This document shows positions 26,669 to 34,504 of a DNA stretch of 64,000 nucleotides, piece by piece. Within the stretch, counting starts at the first letter, position 1. Every line of letters begins with the position of its first letter. The stretch covers positions 1-64,000 of the forward strand of contig JAMXLO010000116.1 of NCBI GenBank assembly GCA_024280945.1. Reading direction: 5' to 3'. The DNA comes from Acetobacteraceae bacterium. GTDB taxonomy: Bacteria; Pseudomonadota; Alphaproteobacteria; Acetobacterales; Acetobacteraceae. The notes under the pieces are model-generated. The model did no database searches. It saw nothing but the letters and a program-made list of their open reading frames with translations, and was not told where the DNA came from. Position numbers and translations under genes: made by a program.

Positions 26669-27075
26669 CGCGTCGTTGGTGCCTTGTCCGGGAGCCAGGC
26701 GTCGGTCCATCCAGCCGCGCCGTCCGGGGTATTCAGCCGCACCTCGGTCCGCCCCAGGCCTTGCCGGCTGAGAATCTGGACGCCGATTGGCTGGCCGATG
26801 ATCCGACAGTCCGCCGCGATCGTGCCGCCGCCACTCACGCGCGCCGTCATGTTGGAGGCGTGCCGCTCGAGATCGTCCTCGGTGCGGCAGAGCACAGCGC
26901 CTGGATCCAGCCGGGGCCATACGGTGGGCTGCGCCCGCACAGTCGGCAGCTGGTCTCCCTTCTTCTGCCCCGTGATCCCTGGAGCATCGAAGATAACGTG
27001 CTGGGCCCAGGCCCCGGGGATGACGGCGGCGGTGATCACGGCGACAAGGCCAATGCGCCCGAGTGCTGCCAACAT
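26665..27075 (-). CDS. Secreted protein of unknown function
   Basis: The 136-residue product has a clear signal peptide ending GAWAQ (about residue 25). The rest has two cysteines and a beta-rich region ending with GVQILSRQGLGRTEVRLNTPDGAAGWTDAWL-type sequence, which resembles a small SH3-like fold. The ATG at 27075 has GGAGGAGAC directly upstream. Translation is coupled to the ferredoxin reductase by a 4-bp overlap. I do not recognise a family. The coupling to an electron-transfer gene is curious. Confidence 0.7.
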   Translation of the reverse strand: MLAALGRIGLVAVITAAVIPGAWAQHVIFDAPGITGQKKGDQLPTVRAQPTVWPRLDPGAVLCRTEDDLERHASNMTARVSGGGTIAADCRIIGQPIGVQILSRQGLGRTEVRLNTPDGAAGWTDAWLPDKAPTTR

Positions 27076-27201
27076 GTCTCCTCCAGGACTGACAGATATG
27101 CGTCCCAGTCTAGGTAGGTGCCTCCGCGCTGGGCAACCGCCGTCTTGGCCGTCCTCTCCCCGGCTGGCATGCTGGACCGAGATAGGGATGAGGAGAGCGA
27201 A

Positions 27202-27525
27202 ATGCCGGATGCGGGTTGGGTGCGCGTGGCAGGTGTGGCTGATGTGGGCGAAGGCCAGGTACACGCAGTGCGCGTCGGGGATCGAGAGATTGCGCTGTAC
27301 CATCTGCCTGGCGGCGAGTTCCGCGCCACCGAGAATGTGTGCACCCACGAATACGCGCTGCTCTCCGATGGCTGGCTGGAGGATGGCTGCATCGAGTGTC
27401 CGCTGCACGCCGCACGCTTCGATGTGCGCACCGGTAAGGCGCTATGCGCGCCAGCCGAAACCGACATCAAGGTGTTCGAGGTGAAAGTGGAGAATGCCGA
27501 CCTGATGCTGAAGGTGCCCGCCTGA
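27202..27525 (+). CDS. Rieske [2Fe-2S] ferredoxin
   Basis: This 107-residue soluble Rieske protein has ligands Cys47, His49, Cys66 and His69 (CTHEYALL and CPLH). It matches ferredoxin components of non-heme iron oxygenases. The ATG at 27202 has GAGGAGAG upstream. It is divergent from the secreted protein and ferredoxin reductase, and two bases before the amidohydrolase at 27528, so it heads that operon. The terminal oxygenase it should serve is not in the window. Confidence 0.92.
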   Translation: MPDAGWVRVAGVADVGEGQVHAVRVGDREIALYHLPGGEFRATENVCTHEYALLSDGWLEDGCIECPLHAARFDVRTGKALCAPAETDIKVFEVKVENADLMLKVPA

Positions 27526-27527
27526 CG

Positions 27528-28589
27528 ATGCAGGCACGGCCGATCGATTGCGATCTGCATCCGGCCGTGCCGGCGCTGGCGGTCTTGATGCCGTATCTCG
27601 ACGAGGTGTGGCGTGAGACGGTCACGCGACGCGGCATCGACGAGCTGAACACGATCGCCTATCCCGCCAACAGTCCACTCACGGCGCGCGCTGACTGGCG
27701 AGATCGAGAAGGCCGGCCGGCCAGCACCCTGCAGCGCGTCGCCGAGGAGGCGTTGGACCCGTTCGATACGCAGCTTGCGATCTGCAACTGTCTCTACGGC
27801 ATTCAGGCGACCTTCAGTGAGGACCTGGGCGCCGCAATGGCGCGCGCGGTCAATGACTGGATCGCCCGAGAATGGCTGGACCGCGACCCTCGGCTCCGCG
27901 CCTCGATCGTCGTTCCGCAGCAGAACCCGGAACTGGCGGTCGCGGAAATCGACCGCTGCGCCACGGATCGGCGCTTCGTCCAGGTAATCCTGCTGGTTTC
28001 CGGCGAACTGCCGCTGGGACGGCGGCAGAACTGGCCGATCTACGCCGCCGCTGAACGTCATGGCCTCCCCGTTGGGATCCATGCGGGCAGCACATATCGT
28101 CACGCCAATACGCCGGTCGGCTGGGCCAGCTACCTGAGCGAGGACTATATCAACCAGGCCGGCGCGTTTCAGACCCAGCTCACCAGCCTGATCACCGAGG
28201 GCGTGTTCGCCAGGTTCCCCGATCTGACCGTCGTGCTGATGGAGTCGGGGGTGACCTGGCTGCCTGGCTATTTGTGGCGGCTCACCAAGTTCTGGAAAGG
28301 GCTGCGCAGCGAGGTTCCGTGGGTCGCCGATCCGCCGGCCACGATCGTGCGCGAACGGGTCCGCCTGACCCTGCAGCCTTTCGATGGGCCTCCGGACCCG
28401 GCAACGCTCACTCGCTTCATGGAGCACATGGCATCGGATGAGTTGCTGCTGTTCTCCACCGACTATCCGCATTGGCAGTTCGACGGCGCCGATGTCATTC
28501 CAGCCGGCCTCGATCCCGCTCTCGCGCACAAGATCATGGTGGACAACCCACTCAAAACCTATGCTCGTCTCAAGGAGACCGTTGCATGA
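27528..28589 (+). CDS. Amidohydrolase-2 family (ACMSD-like) enzyme, first of two
   Basis: This 353-residue metal-dependent hydrolase or decarboxylase belongs to the amidohydrolase-2 family. It has DCDLHP near the N-terminus (the usual H-x-H is D-x-H here), GIHAGSTYR in the middle, VVLMESGVTWLP and the C-terminal FSTDYPHWQFD metal segment. Relatives act on aromatic ring-cleavage products or hydroxybenzoates. It starts two bases after the Rieske gene and is followed 58 bp later by a paralogue, separated by a palindromic repeat. Confidence 0.88.
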   Translation: MQARPIDCDLHPAVPALAVLMPYLDEVWRETVTRRGIDELNTIAYPANSPLTARADWRDREGRPASTLQRVAEEALDPFDTQLAICNCLYGIQATFSEDLGAAMARAVNDWIAREWLDRDPRLRASIVVPQQNPELAVAEIDRCATDRRFVQVILLVSGELPLGRRQNWPIYAAAERHGLPVGIHAGSTYRHANTPVGWASYLSEDYINQAGAFQTQLTSLITEGVFARFPDLTVVLMESGVTWLPGYLWRLTKFWKGLRSEVPWVADPPATIVRERVRLTLQPFDGPPDPATLTRFMEHMASDELLLFSTDYPHWQFDGADVIPAGLDPALAHKIMVDNPLKTYARLKETVA

Positions 28590-28640
28590 TGGCCGGCACG
28601 GGGCCGGCCATGACACGAGAAGGCCGGGCTGACGCCCGGA
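28589..28640. repeat. Palindromic repeats between the two amidohydrolase genes
   Basis: ATGGCCGGC at 28589-28597 and its inverse GCCGGCCAT ending at 28611 form one palindrome overlapping the stop of the first gene. A second, CCGGGC-TGAC-GCCCGG at 28625-28640, lies just before the next ATG. They belong to the same GC-rich repeat family as those at 10131 and 20625. Confidence 0.7.
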
Positions 28641-28647
28641 AGCAGAT

Positions 28648-29796
28648 ATGAACGTCGATGTGCTGAACCGCTCGGGTCCACGTCCCCGGGCTTGGCCCGG
28701 GGATCAGGCCCCCGCTCAGTCGAAGCTCGCTATTGCCGACTGCGATATCCATCCGCGGCCCGCCGGCGTCGGCATCGGCGGCGTCAGCAAGGCACTGTAC
28801 CCGTATCTCTCGCAGCGCTGGCGCGAGCACGTGGAAACCATCGGTGTACGCTACCGCCAGCCGTGGGAGCGGGGGTCGGCTTATCCAAAGGGGCAGCCAC
28901 AGGCCTGCCGCCGTGACGCTTGGCCAAACGGCGAAAATCCGGGCAGCGACCTCGGGTTCATGGCCCAGCAGCACCTCGACCCGAACAACGTCGCATTCGG
29001 CGTGCTCAACCCGCTCACCAGCGGCCAGGGCGCACAGGACGCTGACCTTTCTGCCGCCCTGACGCATGCCACCAATGAGTGGCAGGTCGCCGAGTGGACA
29101 TCGCGCGACGCGCGCCTCAAGGCCTCGGTGGTGGTGCCGTATGAGGACGGTCCCACCTCGGCCAAGATGATCGCCGCGCGCGCCGGCGATGCGAACTTCG
29201 CCCAGGTGCTGCTGCTGACCCGTACGGCGGAGCCACTCGGCCAGCGCCGCTACTGGCCGATCTACCAGGCGGCCGCCGAGGCCAATCTGCCGGTCGGCAT
29301 CCACGCCTTCGGCTACGGCGGCACCGCGCTGACCGCAGGCGGTTGGCCGTCGTTCTATATCGAGGAAATGGTGGGACACGCGCAGTGCCAGCAGGCCGCG
29401 CTGACCAGCCTCATCTTCGAAGGGGTGTTCGAACGCTTCCCGACATTGAAGGTGGTGCTGGTCGAAGCCGGCTTCGCCTGGGCGCCGGCGCACGCCTGGC
29501 GCATGGACGCCCACTTCCGCAAGCTGCACAAGGAAGTGCCGCACCTGAAGCGCCTGCCGTCGGAATACATGTGCAGCAACGTCTGGTTCACCACCCAGCC
29601 AGTCGAGGAACCGGAACCGCGCGAACATCTGGCCGACGCAATCGAGTGGATGGGTTGGGACCGCGTGCTCTTCGCCACCGACTATCCACATTGGGACTTC
29701 GACGATCCGGCTCATGCCTTGCCGATCAGAATGAGCGAATCGCAGAAGCGTGGCATCTTCCTGGAGAATGCACGGAAGGTGTACGGCTTCACCTGA
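28648..29796 (+). CDS. Amidohydrolase-2 family (ACMSD-like) enzyme, second of two
   Basis: This 382-residue paralogue of the upstream gene shares the architecture: ADCDIHPRP, GIHAFGYGG, VVLVEAGFAWAPAHAWRMD and FATDYPHWDFDDP near the C-terminus. Residues about 10-25 (SGPRPRAWPGDQAP) are encoded by a palindromic repeat at 28684-28702 and look like a foreign insert before the conserved domain, which begins near residue 27. The substrate is unknown; the tandem pair with a Rieske ferredoxin suggests aromatic catabolism. Confidence 0.88.
   Translation: MNVDVLNRSGPRPRAWPGDQAPAQSKLAIADCDIHPRPAGVGIGGVSKALYPYLSQRWREHVETIGVRYRQPWERGSAYPKGQPQACRRDAWPNGENPGSDLGFMAQQHLDPNNVAFGVLNPLTSGQGAQDADLSAALTHATNEWQVAEWTSRDARLKASVVVPYEDGPTSAKMIAARAGDANFAQVLLLTRTAEPLGQRRYWPIYQAAAEANLPVGIHAFGYGGTALTAGGWPSFYIEEMVGHAQCQQAALTSLIFEGVFERFPTLKVVLVEAGFAWAPAHAWRMDAHFRKLHKEVPHLKRLPSEYMCSNVWFTTQPVEEPEPREHLADAIEWMGWDRVLFATDYPHWDFDDPAHALPIRMSESQKRGIFLENARKVYGFT
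28684..28702. repeat. Palindromic repeat inside the second amidohydrolase gene
   Basis: CCCCGGGC-TTG-GCCCGGGG forms a perfect 8-bp inverted repeat with a 3-base loop, translated in frame near the N-terminus. The core resembles that at 10145-10165. Confidence 0.8.
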
Positions 29797-29808
29797 ACCC
29801 CCACCACT

Positions 29809-29869
29809 CCCCCTCCCCTTGCGGGAGGGGCCTGCCCCGGACTTGATCCGGGGGTTGGGGGGAGGGGGC
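29809..29869. repeat. CCCCCTCCCC/GGGGAGGGGG repeat, copy 1
   Basis: The C-rich start (CCCCCTCCCCTTGCGGGAGG) and G-rich end form a long imperfect palindrome, with an inner GCCCCGGACTTGATCCGGGG hairpin. It lies between the amidohydrolase and the aminotransferase. Two related copies flank lspA at 52125 and 52191. Confidence 0.85.
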
Positions 29870-29889
29870 GCCGCAACCACATCATCGAA

Positions 29890-31038
29890 ATGGACATAAT
29901 CAAAATCCCAGGTTCGCGAATCCTGGACATTGCGCGCATTGCCTTCGAAACACCCGGCGTCGACTTGCTCTGCTTCGGCGAATCCGATCAGCCCAGCCCC
30001 CCTTCCGCAGTTGCTGCCGCAATCGCCGCCCTCGACGCAGGCGAGACACGCTATTCCGACGTGCGTGGCCTTCCTGAACTGCGCTGCGCACTGGCTGAGT
30101 ACCTGACCGGCCTGCACGCCAGACCAGTGAGCGAGGATCGCATCCAGATCACCGCGTCGGGCATGGCCGCGGTCGCCACCGCGCTCGCGGCCACCGTGCG
30201 TGCCGGCGAGCGCGTCGTGCTGCACAGCCCCGCCTGGCCGAATGTCGGCAACGCCGCCCGCGTCCGCGGCGCACAGGTGGACGAACTCGCTCTGACCGCA
30301 TTGGCCGAGGGCGGCTTCCGCATGGACTTCGACCGGCTGGATTCGATGCTCGACGGCGCACGCGCCTTCATCCTCAACAGTCCGAACAATCCCACCGGCT
30401 GGACCGCAACGCGCGACGAACTGCAGACCATCCTTCAGATCGCCCGGCGCCGGAAAGCCTGGCTGATCTCGGATGAGGTGTATTCACGGCTGGTATATGA
30501 CGGAGCGCCTGCCGCGCCATCGTTGCTCGACATCGCCGAACCCTCCGACCGCGTCATCGTCTGCAACAGCTTCTCCAAGACCTGGGTGATGACCGGCTGG
30601 CGGCTTGGCTGGCTCGTCGTGCCCGAAGGCGCACGCGATGCGATCACCGAACTGGTCGAGGTGATGCATTCCGGCGTAGCGCCCTTCGTGCAGCACGCCG
30701 GGGTCGCTGCGGTCCGCGACACCGAGGCGCTGTCGCGCTTCCGCGAGCACTGCGCGAATGGCCGCGAGCTGGTCGGCGAGGCGTTGTCCGGTATCAACCG
30801 CGTGCACTATGCCGCGCCCGACGGCGCGTTCTACGCGTTCGTCGGCGTCGAGGGCCTGGCGGACAGCCTCGCTTTCGCCAAGCGGGTGGTGCACGAACAC
30901 AAGGTGGCGGTGGCACCCGGCATCGCCTTCGGTGACGCAGGCGAGGGCTACTTGCGGGTCTGCTTTGCGCAGTCCGCCGACAAGCTCGAGTCCGCGATGA
31001 CGCGGCTGCGCGACGGGCTGCGTGCCCAGGCTGCCTGA
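29890..31038 (+). CDS. Class I/II PLP-dependent aminotransferase
   Basis: This 382-residue fold-type I aminotransferase has the core PLP motif NSFSKTWVMTGWRLGW with the Schiff-base lysine. It also has NSPNNPTGW, the D-E-V-Y segment ISDEVYSRLVYD and a late C-terminal Arg in YLRVCFAQS for the carboxylate. The ATG at 29890 follows a repeat-rich spacer and has no strong binding site, so the start is less certain. The substrate is unknown. Its end overlaps the region of the next gene start: a solute-binding protein begins at 31046. Confidence 0.9.
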   Translation: MDIIKIPGSRILDIARIAFETPGVDLLCFGESDQPSPPSAVAAAIAALDAGETRYSDVRGLPELRCALAEYLTGLHARPVSEDRIQITASGMAAVATALAATVRAGERVVLHSPAWPNVGNAARVRGAQVDELALTALAEGGFRMDFDRLDSMLDGARAFILNSPNNPTGWTATRDELQTILQIARRRKAWLISDEVYSRLVYDGAPAAPSLLDIAEPSDRVIVCNSFSKTWVMTGWRLGWLVVPEGARDAITELVEVMHSGVAPFVQHAGVAAVRDTEALSRFREHCANGRELVGEALSGINRVHYAAPDGAFYAFVGVEGLADSLAFAKRVVHEHKVAVAPGIAFGDAGEGYLRVCFAQSADKLESAMTRLRDGLRAQAA

Positions 31039-31045
31039 GCGGACC

Positions 31046-32632
31046 ATGCAAGACCGAAACGCACTGACCAGGCTCAGCGCGGCGTTTGCCGCCATGCTGA
31101 CACTCGCCGGCGCCAACGGCCTCGCGGCCGACCTGACCATCGGCCGGGCGACCGAGCAAAACTCCCTCGATCCGCAGTTCTCCGATCTCGGCAACGACGC
31201 CGCGACCGCCGAGAACATGTTCGACAGCCTGATCGAATTCGACTCCAGGCTGCGTGTGCACCCGAGCCTTGCAGCATCGTGGAAGCTGCTCGATCCGTTG
31301 ACCTGGGAGATCAGCCTGCGTCCCGGCGTCACCTTCACCGATGGCACGCCGTTCACCGGCGACGACGTTGCCTTCTCGCTGAACCGCGCGCGCGACATCC
31401 CGAACAGTCCCGGTCCGCTCGCAAGCTTCGTCCGCAACGTGAAGCAGACGGAAGTGGTCGATGCACACACCCTGCGGGTCCACACCGATCAGCCGACACC
31501 GCTGCTGATGGACATGATCGGCCGCATCTTCATCGTCCCGGCAAAACTTGGCACTTCGGTGACCACCGAGGATTTTTCCTCCGGCCGTGCAATGATCGGC
31601 ACCGGGCCTTATCGCTTCAAGCAGGCAACCCCTGGCGACCGCGTGATCCTCACGGCCAATCAGCATTCCTGGCGTGGCAAACCACCGTTCGACACGGTGA
31701 CGCTCAAGTTCCTGCCAAATGCCGCCGCGCGCAGTGCGGCGCTGCTGTCCGGTTCAGTGGACGTGATCGAGCAGATTCCGCCCTCCGACATCTCGCTGTT
31801 TCAGAACCGGCAGGACGTGTCGCTGTTCTCGGTGACCTCTACGCGGATGATCTACCTGGCGATGGACCAGGGCCGCGACGACAGTCCGTTCATCACCGAC
31901 AAGGATGGCGCACCACTGAAAACGAATCCGCTGAAGGATCGCCGCGTGCGTCTCGCTCTGTCCAAGCTGATCAATCGTCCCGCGATCGTCGAGCGTGTGC
32001 TTGCAGGCGCGGGTGAACCAGCCGGACAGCTCGTGCCGGAGGGCATGGGCGGCTACGATCCATCGCTGCATCCAGTGGCCTTCGACCCTGACGGCGCCAA
32101 GAAGCTGCTGGCCGACGCCGGCTATCCGAACGGGTTCGGACTGACGCTGCACGGTTCCAACAACCGCTTCCCCAATGATTCTCAGTTGACGCAGGCGATC
32201 GGCCAGATGTTCTCGCGCGGCGGCATGCGGGTGAACGGCGTGGAAGTGTTGCCTTATAACGTCTATGCGCCCGGAGCCACGGCCCGCAAGTACAGCCTGT
32301 TCATCTTCAGCTACGGCAGTGTGGCGAGCAGTTCGTTGAACGGCTTGTCCGGCGTGCTGGCGACCTACGACAAGGATGCCGGCACTGGATCATTGAACCG
32401 CGCCCGCTATTCCAATCCGCAGTTCGATGCGTTGCTGCGACAGGCCGCGAGCGAATTCGACGAGACGAAGCGCAACAAGCTGCTGGCGGACGCGACACGG
32501 GTTGCGATGGAGGACGCTGGCATCCTGCCGATCTATTGGCAGAAGCTGTACTGGGCGGCGCGCAAGGGCTTCATCGTCGATCCCGACCGCGGCGAGTCCA
32601 CTGCCGCACGGTTCGTCTCGCTGGCCAAGTAA
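31046..32632 (+). CDS. Peptide/nickel-type ABC transporter substrate-binding protein (family 5)
   Basis: This periplasmic binding protein of about 528 residues belongs to family 5 (DppA/OppA-like). The signal peptide ends at NGLAAD (about residue 29). FDSLIEFDSRLRVHPSLAASWKLLDP, then EISLRPGVTFTDGTPFTGDDVAFSLNRARD, are the family signature. The frame opens at 31022, overlapping the aminotransferase end, but I take the ATG at 31046 because it gives a normal signal peptide. No permease or ATPase accompanies it. Confidence 0.9.
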   Translation: MQDRNALTRLSAAFAAMLTLAGANGLAADLTIGRATEQNSLDPQFSDLGNDAATAENMFDSLIEFDSRLRVHPSLAASWKLLDPLTWEISLRPGVTFTDGTPFTGDDVAFSLNRARDIPNSPGPLASFVRNVKQTEVVDAHTLRVHTDQPTPLLMDMIGRIFIVPAKLGTSVTTEDFSSGRAMIGTGPYRFKQATPGDRVILTANQHSWRGKPPFDTVTLKFLPNAAARSAALLSGSVDVIEQIPPSDISLFQNRQDVSLFSVTSTRMIYLAMDQGRDDSPFITDKDGAPLKTNPLKDRRVRLALSKLINRPAIVERVLAGAGEPAGQLVPEGMGGYDPSLHPVAFDPDGAKKLLADAGYPNGFGLTLHGSNNRFPNDSQLTQAIGQMFSRGGMRVNGVEVLPYNVYAPGATARKYSLFIFSYGSVASSSLNGLSGVLATYDKDAGTGSLNRARYSNPQFDALLRQAASEFDETKRNKLLADATRVAMEDAGILPIYWQKLYWAARKGFIVDPDRGESTAARFVSLAK

Positions 32633-32682
32633 CAGCCGCCGCCGTAAGCTTCCGCCAGACGCTCCATCCGGCGGAGAACACC

Positions 32683-33585
32683 ATGCTGTCCATCGAACCA
32701 ACCGGCGCAATTCTCGGCGCAACCGTGCACGGCATCGACGCGCGCGAGATCGACGACGAGCAGTTCGCGCACATCCTGCTGGCACTGGGGCGGCACGGCG
32801 TCCTGCGGTTCCCCGACCAGCAGCTCGACATGGGCGATCTGCGGCGTTTCTCCGAACGGTTCGGCGAAATTCAGGGCCCCAGCCTCAATCCGGACGACAA
32901 GGCGCATGTCGGCACGCTGTCGAACCTGAAAGAGGGCGGCAAATACGTCGGCTCGCCCGATGCCGGCCAGGACTGGCACACCGACATGTCGTATCGCGAC
33001 GTGATGGGCTTCGTGAACGTGCTCTACGGCATTCGCATTCCACGCCGCAACGGCGTGCCGCTCGGCGGCACCGAATTCTCCAACATGCACGCGGTCTATG
33101 ACGCGCTGCCCGCCGACATCAAGACCCGGCTCGCCGATACCACGGCCACCCACGACTTCGAAAAATTCTGGGAGAATATGCGGCAGAACCATGCCAGCCA
33201 GCGCCCGCCGATGACAGATGAGCAGCGACGGCGGCGTCCGCCGGTGGTGCATCCGCTGTTCCTCACCCATCCGATCACCGGACGGAAGGTGCTGTACGCC
33301 AACCCCGGCTACACGACGCGGATCAACCAACTGCCGGAACGCGAGAGCGACGAGATGCTGGAGTATCTGTTCGCATTCCAGCTGGAGCCGCGCTTTCGCT
33401 ACATCCACACCTGGTCCGAGAACGACCTCCTGGTATGGGACCACCTCGGCACCATTCACCGCGCCATCGCCGATTATGGCCCTGATGAGATCAGGCTGAT
33501 GCGTCGCTGTCAGGTGATGGCGACCAAGGTGTTCGATCCCGGGTTCCTGCGCCCGGTCCACGCTCTGATGACGGAGGCCGTGTGA
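32683..33585 (+). CDS. TauD/TfdA-family Fe(II)/2-oxoglutarate dioxygenase
   Basis: The 300-residue product has the facial triad His99-x-Asp101 (WHTDMSY) and distal His259 (HLGTIHRAI), with a 2-oxoglutarate-binding Arg after it (YGPDEIRLMRR). The opening GAILGATVHGIDAREID matches TfdA and taurine dioxygenases. It would hydroxylate an organic or aryloxy acid or sulfonate. The ATG at 32683 follows GGAGAACACC. Its stop overlaps the next start, TGATG, so it is coupled to the fumarylacetoacetase-fold hydrolase. Confidence 0.92.
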   Translation: MLSIEPTGAILGATVHGIDAREIDDEQFAHILLALGRHGVLRFPDQQLDMGDLRRFSERFGEIQGPSLNPDDKAHVGTLSNLKEGGKYVGSPDAGQDWHTDMSYRDVMGFVNVLYGIRIPRRNGVPLGGTEFSNMHAVYDALPADIKTRLADTTATHDFEKFWENMRQNHASQRPPMTDEQRRRRPPVVHPLFLTHPITGRKVLYANPGYTTRINQLPERESDEMLEYLFAFQLEPRFRYIHTWSENDLLVWDHLGTIHRAIADYGPDEIRLMRRCQVMATKVFDPGFLRPVHALMTEAV

Positions 33586-34367
33586 TGCGCTGGGTCCGCT
33601 TTACCACGCAGGGTCGTACATCATATGGCTCGCTCGACGGCACCACGGTGCGTGAAATCAGCGGCGCGCCCTGGGGCACGCACGAACCGACCGGCAAGAC
33701 CTACGCGCTGAACGACGTGACGCTGGACGTGCCGGTGATTCCGCCAACCTTTTATGCCGCCGGCATCAACTATGCGGCGCATATCCGCGAGATGGCGGAG
33801 AAGCGCGGCGTGCAGCCGGTGTTTCCTGAGAAGGCCGATATCGGCTACCGCGCCAACAATGCGCTGATCGCGCATGACCGGGACGTGGTCATCCCCAAGG
33901 ACGCCACCGAGAAGATCAACTACGAGGGTGAACTCGTCGTGGTGATCGGCAAGCAGGCAAAGCATCTGTCGAAAGCCGATGCGATGTCCTGCATATTTGG
34001 CTACACCATCGGCAACGACGTGAGCGAGCGCACCTGGCAGCGCGGCGACCGCACCTTCTGGCGTGGCAAGAATGCCGATACGTTCAAGCCCATGGGCCCG
34101 TGGATCGACACCGATGTGAACCTCGACGCGATGCAGACCATCGTGCGAGTCAACGGCCGCGAGGACCTGCGCTTCAAGACCAATGACGTGATCTTCGACA
34201 TCCCGACCTACATCGAGGCGATGACCCGCTATCTCACCCTGTACCCAGGCGATGTGATCTGGATGGGTACCGACGGTACATCGCCCGACTTGAGGCACGG
34301 CGATGTCGTGGAAGTCGAACTGACCGGTCTCGGGGTACTTCGCAACCGATTTGTGCGGGCGACCTGA
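33585..34367 (+). CDS. Fumarylacetoacetate hydrolase-family protein
   Basis: The 260-residue product carries the FAH-fold metal site: KINYEGELVVVIGK (Glu-x-Glu), then VSERTWQRGDRTFWRGKNADTF and MGPWIDTDVN. Late GDVIWMGTDGTSPDLRHGD is the closing motif. Such enzymes hydrolyse or decarboxylate acylpyruvates and 2-oxo acids from aromatic or uronate breakdown. The ATG at 33585 overlaps the TauD stop; a GTG one codon earlier is also open. Together with TauD it forms a two-gene catabolic step. Confidence 0.92.
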   Translation: MRWVRFTTQGRTSYGSLDGTTVREISGAPWGTHEPTGKTYALNDVTLDVPVIPPTFYAAGINYAAHIREMAEKRGVQPVFPEKADIGYRANNALIAHDRDVVIPKDATEKINYEGELVVVIGKQAKHLSKADAMSCIFGYTIGNDVSERTWQRGDRTFWRGKNADTFKPMGPWIDTDVNLDAMQTIVRVNGREDLRFKTNDVIFDIPTYIEAMTRYLTLYPGDVIWMGTDGTSPDLRHGDVVEVELTGLGVLRNRFVRAT

Positions 34368-34504
34368 CCATACGCTGCCTCTGATAAGCCTGCTGTCGCA
34401 GCGGGTGAGACCAGGCTGTGCGTAATGAGAACGCTAATCGCTGGACAGGCGGAAGCGGTTTGCGCAATCTCGCGCTGACAGCCTGAACAGGCCTCGGGGG
34501 GGCC

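Noticed and set aside
28570-30225. Minus-strand 551-codon frame opposite the second amidohydrolase
   Set aside because: The composition is that of an antisense shadow and it spans several repeats and gene ends.
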